Below are positions 55,253-62,085 of a stretch of 64,000 bases of DNA, in pieces. The DNA comes from Stenotrophomonas sp. 704A1. Lineage in GTDB: Bacteria > Pseudomonadota > Gammaproteobacteria > Xanthomonadales > Xanthomonadaceae. Position 1 is the stretch's first letter. Each line of letters opens with the position of its first letter. The notes beneath the pieces are model-generated. The model was not told where the DNA came from. It saw only the letters and a list, made by a program, of their open reading frames with translations, and searched no databases. The translations under genes and the position numbers were made by a program. Location: positions 3,869,501 through 3,933,500 of the forward strand of contig NZ_CP130831.1 of NCBI RefSeq assembly GCF_030549525.1, read 5' to 3'.

Positions 55253-56308
55253 TCAGCGCCCCGCCGGTTCCACGCTGCTGCGCCAGGCATCGAGGAACTG
55301 GCGGCGCTTGAGCGCATCCAGGTACACCAGCAGGCCCGGGCCAAGCTGGATCGGGCGGCGGCTGCGGCCTGGTGCATCGTCACCGCGTGCGTTACCGGTC
55401 ACGATCGGCATCAGACGCGCTTCGCGCGACAGCACCTGCTGGCCACGCGGCGACAACAGGTAGTCGAGGAAGCGCCGGGCTTCTTCCGGGTGTGGGCCGG
55501 TGCGTGGAATCACCGCGGTACGCAGCACCACCAGCGTGTAGTCTTCGGGCTCGACGATGGCCAGCGGTGCGCCGGCATCGATGCGGGCCTGCGCGTAGGA
55601 ACCGAGCACGTTGTAGACCAGCGACAACTGGCCGCTGGCGACCTTGTCCAGCAGCACGCCGGTGCGCTCCTCGCGCACCACGGCGTTGTCGCCCAGCGCG
55701 CCCAGCAGCGCGCCGGCGATGCTGCCGCGCTGGGCATCCTGGGTGGCCAGCAGGTACCCCACGCTGCTGCGTTCGATATCGTAGGTACCGACCCGGCCAC
55801 GCAGGGGGGGATCTTCCGCGCGCAGCAGGTCCAGCAGCTGCCGGCGCGTGTGCGGCGCCTTCGCCGCAGGCAGCCGGCGCGTGTTGTAGACCATCACGAC
55901 CGGCTCGTAGCTGATGCCGAACGCTTCGCCACGCCACTGCGCCCACGACGGCAGCGCCGCGGTCTGTGCCGAACGGTGCGGCAGCGCGTGGCCGTCGTTG
56001 ACCAGCCGGGTCTGCAGGTCCATGCCGCTGGAGATCAGCAGATCCGGCGATCCCGCGCCGGCGCGGTCGTGCAGGTACCGCGCATACAGGTCCTGGGTGA
56101 TGATGTCCTCGTACACCACTTCGGTGCCCGGGTGCAGGCGCTGGTAATCGGCGATGACTTCGGCGAACACCTCGATATCGGTGGTGCCATGGATGCGCAG
56201 CTGCGCGGTGCCGGCGCCCTGGGCCGGGAAGCGCCGCACATCGCCGGGTGCAGCGATCACCGGCAGGGCCAGCAACAGGGCAACGGCGGTGGCCAACAGG
56301 CGGATCAT
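55253..56308 (-). CDS. Periplasmic solute-binding protein in the TctDE operon
   Basis: 351 residues with a signal peptide (MIRLLATAVALLLALPVIAA). It has the ferric-ion/extracellular solute-binding type 1 fold: LRIHGTTDIEVFAEVIADYQRLHPGTEVVYED, PDLLISSGMDLQTRLVNDGHAL, WRGEAFGISYEPVVMVYN, LDLLRAEDPPLRGRVGTYD and ARRFLDYLLSPRGQQVLSREARLMPI. There is no permease or ATPase gene nearby. Its ATG overlaps the tctE stop (ATGA), so it is made with the two-component system and may be its periplasmic ligand presenter rather than a transporter part. The ligand is unknown; carboxylate or metal-citrate are possibilities. Confidence 0.85.
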   Translation of the reverse strand: MIRLLATAVALLLALPVIAAPGDVRRFPAQGAGTAQLRIHGTTDIEVFAEVIADYQRLHPGTEVVYEDIITQDLYARYLHDRAGAGSPDLLISSGMDLQTRLVNDGHALPHRSAQTAALPSWAQWRGEAFGISYEPVVMVYNTRRLPAAKAPHTRRQLLDLLRAEDPPLRGRVGTYDIERSSVGYLLATQDAQRGSIAGALLGALGDNAVVREERTGVLLDKVASGQLSLVYNVLGSYAQARIDAGAPLAIVEPEDYTLVVLRTAVIPRTGPHPEEARRFLDYLLSPRGQQVLSREARLMPIVTGNARGDDAPGRSRRPIQLGPGLLVYLDALKRRQFLDAWRSSVEPAGR

Positions 56309-57699
56309 GGCGTGCTCCGGGGCAGGCGGATGGTGGCGACCAGGCCGCCCTGCGGGCGGTTGCTGAGGTCGATGCGGCCGCCGTGGCTGTCGACCACGCG
56401 CTTGACGATGGCCAGGCCCAGGCCGGCACCGCCGGACGGCGCGCCCTCGCCACGCGCGAAGCGCTCGAACACGCGCTCGGCATCGGCGGCGGCGATGCCC
56501 GCGCCATGGTCGGCGATGGTCAGCACCGCCTGCCCGCCCTCGACCGTCAGCGCGATCTGCAGCGGGCCGTCACCGCCGTACTTCATCGCGTTGTCGACCA
56601 GGTTCTTGATCGCCTCACGCAGCAGCAGCGCATCGCCGTGCACCTGCACCGGCTCGGCGGTCATCGCCAGCTGCACGCGCGGTGCAGGCCCGGCCTGCGG
56701 CAGCGCTTCGTGCAGCGCCTGATGCACGGTTTCGGCCAGGTCCACCGCGGCGAAGCGCTGCAGGTGCGAGCGATGGATCACGCTGGCATCGCTGAGCAGC
56801 TGGTTGAGCAGGCGGCTCATGTGGGTGGCGTTGCGTTCGATGGCCAGCAGGCTGCGCCGCATGTCTTCCGGATCGTCATCGTCCAGTGCCAGCTGCGCCT
56901 GCGCGCGCAGTGCCGCCAGCGGCGTGCGCATCTGGTGCGCGGCTTCGGCCATGAATGCGCGCAGCGTCTCGTTGCTGCTGGAAAGACGCTCCATGAAGCG
57001 GTTCAACGCCGCCACCATCTGGTCCATCTCGCGCGGCACGCGGGCATCGAGCGGTTTCAGGTCGGACGGCTCGCGCCGCGACAGCTCGCGTTCGACCCGC
57101 ACCAGCGGCCGGAAGGCGCGGTGCACGCCGAACGCCACCAGCGCCAGCAGCATGCCCGACAGCACCCCGATGGCCAGCAGCGCGCGGTTGACCAGGTCCT
57201 GTGCCACCGCTTCGCGCGCGCGTCGGGTCTGCCCCACCTGGACCTGCACTTCGCCCTGCGCCGACGCGGCGGCGAAGCTGCGGCTGACCACCACGAAGCG
57301 CACGGTCTCGCCGCTGTACGCAGCATCGAACAGGTACGGCTGGGTGCCCGGCCGGCGCGGCGATGCCGGCAGGTCGTCATAGCCGGTGATGAGCGTGCCG
57401 CGGCTGTCGGCGACCCGGTAGAACACGCGGTCCTCCGGCGCCATCGCCAGCAGGTCCAGCGCCGCGTAGGGCAGGTCGACCTGCCACTGGCCATCCACCA
57501 GCGCCACCGAATCGGCGATCGACAGCGCCGAGGACACCAGCAGGTGGTCGTAGGAGCGATTGGCCGCACGCTGGCCGTAATCGCGTGCGGCGAACAGCAG
57601 GGCCACCGCGAACACCGCCAGCAACGCGCCCAGATACAGCAGCAGGGTGCGCCGCAGCGAGCCGGGCGCGGCAGGGGCCGGGGATTCAGCTGTCGCCAT
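56305..57699 (-). CDS. tctE: TctE-type sensor histidine kinase
   Basis: 464 residues from the ATG at 57699. TM helix ~15-40, a ~130-residue periplasmic 2CSK_N domain (DYGQRAANRSYDHLLVSSALSIADSVALVDGQWQVDLPYAALDLLAM), a second TM helix (~170-190), HAMP-like linker, HisKA with phosphorylated His in MAEAAHQMRTPLAALRAQAQLAL, and HATPase (LVDNAMKYGGDGP, DHGAGI, GGAGLGLAIVKRVVDSHGG). The architecture is that of TctE, sensing tricarboxylates. Start overlaps the tctD end by 14 bp; stop overlaps the solute-binding protein gene. Confidence 0.9.
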   Translation of the reverse strand: MATAESPAPAAPGSLRRTLLLYLGALLAVFAVALLFAARDYGQRAANRSYDHLLVSSALSIADSVALVDGQWQVDLPYAALDLLAMAPEDRVFYRVADSRGTLITGYDDLPASPRRPGTQPYLFDAAYSGETVRFVVVSRSFAAASAQGEVQVQVGQTRRAREAVAQDLVNRALLAIGVLSGMLLALVAFGVHRAFRPLVRVERELSRREPSDLKPLDARVPREMDQMVAALNRFMERLSSSNETLRAFMAEAAHQMRTPLAALRAQAQLALDDDDPEDMRRSLLAIERNATHMSRLLNQLLSDASVIHRSHLQRFAAVDLAETVHQALHEALPQAGPAPRVQLAMTAEPVQVHGDALLLREAIKNLVDNAMKYGGDGPLQIALTVEGGQAVLTIADHGAGIAAADAERVFERFARGEGAPSGGAGLGLAIVKRVVDSHGGRIDLSNRPQGGLVATIRLPRSTP

Positions 57700-58375
57700 C
57701 GGCGCTATCGTCACTGGTTTCCAGCAGGTAGCCGACACCGCGCACGGTGGTGATGCGCAGCGGCGCGCCGGCGAGCTTCCTGCGCAATCGACCGATGTAC
57801 AGCTCGATGGCATTGGGACCGGCTTCGTCATCGAAGCCGAACAGGCCGTTGCCGATCTCGTCCTTGCCCACGACCTGGCCGAGGCGGCCGACCAGGATCT
57901 CCAGCAGCCGGTACTCGCGGTTGGGCAGTTCGATCGGCTCGCCGTCCAGGCTCACCCGGTGCGCGGCGTTGTCGAACTGGAAGCCACCGATCTGCACCAC
58001 CTCGCTGGCCTGGCCACGGGCGCGGCGCAGCAGCACCCGGCAGCGCGCCTCGAACTCGCGGAAATCGAACGGCTTGCCGAGATAGTCGTCGGCGCCCACG
58101 TCCAGTGCCTGCACGCGGTCTTCGATGCCATCGCGTGCGGTCAGCATCAGCACCGGCGTGCTGTCACCGCGCTCGCGCATGCCGGCCAGCACGCGCAGGC
58201 CATCGAGCTTGGGCAGGCCGATATCCAGCACCACCAGATCGAAGCTCTGGTAGCGCAGCACGCTGGCCGCGGCCAGCCCGTCGGCCTGCCAGTCCACGGC
58301 GTGCCCGCTGCGGCGCATGCGTCGGATGATCGCATCGGCCAGGTCCGGGTTGTCTTCGACCAGCAGCAGGCGCAT
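57686..58375 (-). CDS. tctD: TctD-type OmpR-family response regulator
   Basis: 229 residues from the ATG at 58375 (MRLLLVEDNPDLADAIIRRM). Receiver with acidic pair EDN, phosphoryl Asp in DLVVLDIGLPKLDG, and Lys in YLGKPFDFREFEAR; OmpR winged helix with LPNREYRLLEILVGRLGQVVGKDEI and IELYIGRLRRKL...ITTVRGVGYLL. First gene of the tctD-tctE-binding-protein operon. In Xanthomonas the TctDE system activates a citrate transporter gene; a CitMHS transporter lies divergently here. Confidence 0.9.
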   Translation of the reverse strand: MRLLLVEDNPDLADAIIRRMRRSGHAVDWQADGLAAASVLRYQSFDLVVLDIGLPKLDGLRVLAGMRERGDSTPVLMLTARDGIEDRVQALDVGADDYLGKPFDFREFEARCRVLLRRARGQASEVVQIGGFQFDNAAHRVSLDGEPIELPNREYRLLEILVGRLGQVVGKDEIGNGLFGFDDEAGPNAIELYIGRLRRKLAGAPLRITTVRGVGYLLETSDDSADGDS

Positions 58376-58428
58376 GGGTACGGATGTGGGAGGGGAAACG
58401 AATGCTACCGCATGCCGCCGCAGGGGCC

Positions 58429-58499
58429 CGCCGGGCATGGCCCGGCGCTACCGGGTGTCGCGGCGCCGATGTGTTCCGCCGGGCGTGGCCCGGCGCTAC
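58429..58499 (-). repeat. Two SMAG palindromes in the tctD / porin spacer
   Basis: Copies at 58429-58451 and 58477-58499, both in minus orientation and ending GGCGCTAC, with cores CCGGGCATGGCCCGG and CCGGGCGTGGCCCGG. They lie within 125 bp of the tctD start, in a divergent promoter region, which is unusual for an element normally found at gene ends. Confidence 0.88.
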
Positions 58500-58556
58500 C
58501 GGGCACGGTCGCAGCGGCGCGCTTTACGCTGCACCGCACAAACCGCTGACAGGACG

Positions 58557-58682
58557 ATGACAGCTACGGCAACCCAGACTGCGGCCGCGCACCGTCCGGT
58601 GCCCACGATTGCCGCGCGCCTGGCGCGCACCTGGGAGGGTTTGTGGAATTCACGTTTGCCTGGCGGCGTCCTGCCGCCATGA
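58557..58682 (+). CDS. Possible 41-residue frame overlapping the second porin start
   Basis: ATG at 58557 with AGGA 4 nt upstream; frame closes at 58682, forty bases inside the porin gene. Ala/Thr/Arg rich, unrecognised. It may be a coupling leader or chance. Confidence 0.2.
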   Translation: MTATATQTAAAHRPVPTIAARLARTWEGLWNSRLPGGVLPP

Positions 58683-59818
58683 TGGCCCTGGCTGCGCTGT
58701 CCGCGCCGGCCCTCGCCGCCGAAGACGACCGTCCGGTCACCGCCACCCTCGGTGGCCGCCTGCACCTGGACTTCGCCACCTTCGACAACGACAACCGCGG
58801 CACCCCGAACAAGGACGACACCGAGATCCGCCGCGCCTGGCTGGACGTATCGGGCAGGTTCTTCGTGGTCGACTACAAGCTGGAAGCCGATTTCTCCGGC
58901 GACCGCGTCGAGGCCAAGGATGTGTATCTCAGCCGCAGCTTCGGCAATGCCGGCAAGCTCACCGTCGGCCAGTTCAAGCAGTATTTCTCGCTGGATGACC
59001 GCACCAGCTCCAACTACGGCAGCTTCCTGGAGCGCGGCAACGCCGGCACCACGCTGGCGCCGCTGTACCGGCTGGGCGCGTCGTGGCAGGCGAACCCGGG
59101 TGACTTCACCTGGGCGGCCAGCATCTACAGCCTGGAAAGCATCGACGCCTGGCAGGTCAAGGGCCGGGCCGCCGGTGGCCGCGTCACCTGGGCGCCGTCG
59201 CCCAGCGACGGCGACGTGCTGCACCTGGGCCTGTCGCTGGCCCGCGAGGCGTACGACAACCCCGGCGCGAGCGGTGCCCCCGGGCTGAAGATCCGCCCGC
59301 GCCCGGCCGGCCATCTGTCGGACGAAAGCCGCCTGACCCTGGTCGACTTCTCCGCCGGCCGCGATACCGACGTCAACAAGTGGTCGCTGGAATACGCGCA
59401 GGTGCGCGGCCCGCTGTCCTGGCAGGGCGAATTCAGTGGCGCCACCTTCGACGACGGTGCCCAGCGCGGCGACGTGATGGCCGCCTACGGCATGCTCAGC
59501 TGGTTCGTCACCGGCGAAAGCCGCGCCTACGACCGCAAGACCGGCCGTTTTGCGCGGGTGAAGAACATCCGTCACAAGGCCGGTGCCTTCGAAGTGGCGT
59601 TGCGCTATGACCAGATGTGGGGCGCGCAGCACCTGGACGGTGCACCGGACCTGCGCCGCGGCAGCACCGAAGCATGGACGCTGGGGGGCAACTGGTACCT
59701 GCGCGACAACCTGCGCTTCATGCTCAACGTGATCGAGAGCCGCAACCGCGACCGCCTGGCCGGGGTCACGCTGGACCGCACGCGCGCAGTCACCGGCCGC
59801 CTGCAGTACGACTTCTGA
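58643..59818 (+). CDS. OprO/OprP-type porin of the citrate cluster
   Basis: 391 residues from a GTG at 58643, with GGGAGG six nt upstream and a signal peptide (RRPAAMMALAALSAPALA, cleaved before AEDD). Same porin family as the protein at 50.2 kb: RRAWLDVSGRFFVVDYKLEADF, GKLTVGQFKQYFSLDDRTSSNYGSFLERG (typical of OprO/P), and C-terminal GGNWYLRDNLRFMLNVIESRNRD...LQYDF ending in Phe. It is followed after 72 bp by the CitMHS gene and is divergent from tctD, so outer-membrane passage of citrate or metal-citrate is the likely role. Confidence 0.9.
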   Translation: MEFTFAWRRPAAMMALAALSAPALAAEDDRPVTATLGGRLHLDFATFDNDNRGTPNKDDTEIRRAWLDVSGRFFVVDYKLEADFSGDRVEAKDVYLSRSFGNAGKLTVGQFKQYFSLDDRTSSNYGSFLERGNAGTTLAPLYRLGASWQANPGDFTWAASIYSLESIDAWQVKGRAAGGRVTWAPSPSDGDVLHLGLSLAREAYDNPGASGAPGLKIRPRPAGHLSDESRLTLVDFSAGRDTDVNKWSLEYAQVRGPLSWQGEFSGATFDDGAQRGDVMAAYGMLSWFVTGESRAYDRKTGRFARVKNIRHKAGAFEVALRYDQMWGAQHLDGAPDLRRGSTEAWTLGGNWYLRDNLRFMLNVIESRNRDRLAGVTLDRTRAVTGRLQYDF

Positions 59819-59890
59819 ACCCGGCAATCCGGGCACGCCGCCCGGACCCCTTCCACTCCCCCACGTCCTGTTTCCGCAAGGAGTCCGCAG

Positions 59891-61222
59891 ATGATGCTGA
59901 GCATCCTCGGCTTTGGCATGGTCATTACGTTCATGTACTTGATCATGAGCAAACGCCTGTCGCCGCTCGTCGCCCTGATCACCATCCCCATCCTGTTCGC
60001 GCTGATCGGCGGCTTCGGCGCCGGCATCGACGAAATGATGCTGGAGGGCATCAAGAAGATCGCGCCGACCGGCGTGATGCTGATGTTCGCCATCCTGTAC
60101 TTCGGGGTGATGATCGATGCCGGCCTGTTCGATCCGCTGGTGCGGGTGATCCTGCGCTTCGTCAAGGGCGATCCGATGAAGATCGTGCTCGGCACGGCGG
60201 TGCTGGCGATGCTGATCTCGCTCGACGGCGACGGCTCGACCACCTACATGATCACCGTCTCGGCGATGCTGCCGCTGTATCAGCGCCTGGGCATGAACGC
60301 GCTGAACATGACCTGCGTGACCATCCTCGCCGGCGGCGTGATGAACCTGACCCCGTGGGGCGGACCGACCGCGCGCGCGGCCACCGCGCTGCACGTGGAC
60401 CCGGCCGATGTGTTCGTGCCGCTGATTCCGTCGATGGTGATCGCCTGTGCCGGCGTGCTGCTGCTGGCCTGGTACCTGGGCCTGAAGGAGCGCCGCCGGC
60501 TGGGCGTGGTGACCCTGCCGCAGGGCGGCAGCTGGATGGACAGCAGCGTGTCCGATGACAGCACGGCGCTGCCGACCGTGGAAGATGCCGAGGACATCAA
60601 GCGCCCGAAGCTGTTGTGGGTGAACCTGGCACTGACCCTGGCGCTGATGACCGCACTGATCATCGGCGTGCTGCCGATGCCGGTGCTGTTCATGGTCGGC
60701 TTCGCCATCGCCCTGGTGATCAACTATCCGAACCTGGCCGAGCAGCGCCGCCGCGTGGTCAATCATGCCGGCAACGTACTGTCGGTGGTCGCGCTGATCT
60801 TCGCCGCCGGCATCTTCACCGGCATCCTCAACAACACCGGCATGGTCGAGGCGATGTCGCACAGCTTCCTGGCGATCATTCCCGAATCGTGGGGGCCCTA
60901 CCTTGCGGTGATCACCGCGCTGGCGTCGATGCCGTTCACCTTCTTCATGTCCAACGACGCGTTCTACTTCGGCGTGCTGCCGATCCTGTCCGAGGCGGCC
61001 GGCAACTACGGCATCACCCCGGTGGAGATGGCGCGCGCCTCGCTGGCCGGGCAGCCGGTGCACCTGCTCAGCCCGCTGGTGCCCTCCACCTACCTGCTGG
61101 TGGGCCTGGCCAAGGTCGAATTCGCCGACCACCAGAAGTTCACCCTGAAGTGGGCCATCGCCATTTCGCTGCTGCTGATGGTGGGCAGCCTGCTGTTCGC
61201 GCTGTATCCCCTCGCCGCCTGA
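59891..61222 (+). CDS. CitMHS-family citrate transporter
   Basis: 443 residues; AAGGAG stands 8 nt before the ATG. About twelve membrane helices. CitMHS signatures: FYFGVMIDAGLFDPLVRVILRFVKGDP, LISLDGDGSTTYMITVSAMLPLYQRL, GGVMNLTPWGGPTARAATAL, and AAGIFTGILNNTGMVEAM, FFMSNDAFYFGVLPILSEAA. Transports citrate complexed with a divalent metal (magnesium or calcium type, not decidable here) with protons. In Xanthomonas a homologous gene (citH) is activated by TctDE, encoded divergently as here. A hydrophilic loop (~residues 215-240) separates the halves. Confidence 0.92.
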   Translation: MMLSILGFGMVITFMYLIMSKRLSPLVALITIPILFALIGGFGAGIDEMMLEGIKKIAPTGVMLMFAILYFGVMIDAGLFDPLVRVILRFVKGDPMKIVLGTAVLAMLISLDGDGSTTYMITVSAMLPLYQRLGMNALNMTCVTILAGGVMNLTPWGGPTARAATALHVDPADVFVPLIPSMVIACAGVLLLAWYLGLKERRRLGVVTLPQGGSWMDSSVSDDSTALPTVEDAEDIKRPKLLWVNLALTLALMTALIIGVLPMPVLFMVGFAIALVINYPNLAEQRRRVVNHAGNVLSVVALIFAAGIFTGILNNTGMVEAMSHSFLAIIPESWGPYLAVITALASMPFTFFMSNDAFYFGVLPILSEAAGNYGITPVEMARASLAGQPVHLLSPLVPSTYLLVGLAKVEFADHQKFTLKWAIAISLLLMVGSLLFALYPLAA

Positions 61223-61246
61223 TCCCGAGCCAAGGAGCACCCTGCA

Positions 61247-61987
61247 ATGACGCTTCGCATCGCCTACGTCACCAGCGGAATGGGCAGTGTCGGCACTGCC
61301 ATCTGCCAGAGCCTGGCCCGTTCCGGCCACACCGTGGTTGCCGGCTGCGCACCGAACTCGCCGCGCAAGGCCAACTGGCTGCGTGAGCAGCGCGACCAGG
61401 GCTTCGACTTCATCGCCTCCGAAGGCAACGCCACCGACTGGCCCTCGACCACGGCCGCATTCGCCAAGGTGCGTGCGGAAGTCGGGGAGATCGACGTGCT
61501 GGTGAACAATTCCGGCGGCAGCCGCGACCTGCTGTTCCGGCAGATGACGGTGGAAGACTGGAACGCGGTGATCGCCTCCAACCTCAATGCGCTGTTCAAC
61601 CTGACCAAGCAGGTGGTCGATGGCATGGCCAGCCGCGGCTGGGGCCGCATCATCAACATCGGCTCGGTCAGCGCGCACAAGGGCCAGATCGGCCAGGTGA
61701 ACTACGCCACCGCCAAGGCCGCCATGCACGGTTTCAGCCGTGCGCTGGCCGCGGAAGTGGCCTCGCGCGGGGTCACGGTGAACACCTTGTCGCCGGGCTA
61801 CATCGCCAGCCAGGCGATCAGCAGCTTCCCGCCGGACGTGCTTGACCGCCTGGCCGCATCGGTGCCGGTGCGGCGGCTGGGACGCCCTGACGAAGTGGCC
61901 GGGCTGGTCGCGTGGCTGGCCTCGGACGAGGCCTCGTATGTGACCGGTGCCGATTACCCGGTCAACGGCGGCTTGTACATGGGCTGA
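61247..61987 (+). CDS. phbB: Acetoacetyl-CoA reductase-like SDR
   Basis: 246 residues; AAGGAG eight nt before the ATG. Classical SDR: TSGMGSVGTAICQSLARSG, NNSGGSRD, catalytic Ser in NIGSVSAHKGQ and YATAKAAMHGFSRALA, VNTLSPGYIAS. It is closest by eye to PhbB-type acetoacetyl-CoA reductases (NADPH). No PHB synthase or thiolase gene is nearby; it trails the citrate transporter by 24 bp and is presumably co-expressed. The role in citrate growth is unclear, and another beta-keto substrate is possible. Confidence 0.78.
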   Translation: MTLRIAYVTSGMGSVGTAICQSLARSGHTVVAGCAPNSPRKANWLREQRDQGFDFIASEGNATDWPSTTAAFAKVRAEVGEIDVLVNNSGGSRDLLFRQMTVEDWNAVIASNLNALFNLTKQVVDGMASRGWGRIINIGSVSAHKGQIGQVNYATAKAAMHGFSRALAAEVASRGVTVNTLSPGYIASQAISSFPPDVLDRLAASVPVRRLGRPDEVAGLVAWLASDEASYVTGADYPVNGGLYMG

Positions 61988-62002
61988 GGCCCGTTCACGC
62001 GC

Positions 62003-62040
62003 GGCGTGGATCTACGCCCCTCCCCCGGTAGATCCACGCC
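62003..62040. terminator. 13-bp hairpin between convergent SDR and TonB receptor genes
   Basis: GGCGTGGATCTAC (62003-62015) pairs perfectly with GTAGATCCACGCC (62028-62040) over a 12-nt pyrimidine-rich loop. GTAG/CTAC at the inner ends mark it as a SMAG-type variant. No U-tract. A smaller CCACGC-CCC-GCGTGG follows near 62060. Confidence 0.7.
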
Positions 62041-62085
62041 CCGCTCCTGCAGCAGGTCCACGCCCCGCGTGGATGCCTCGACCGA

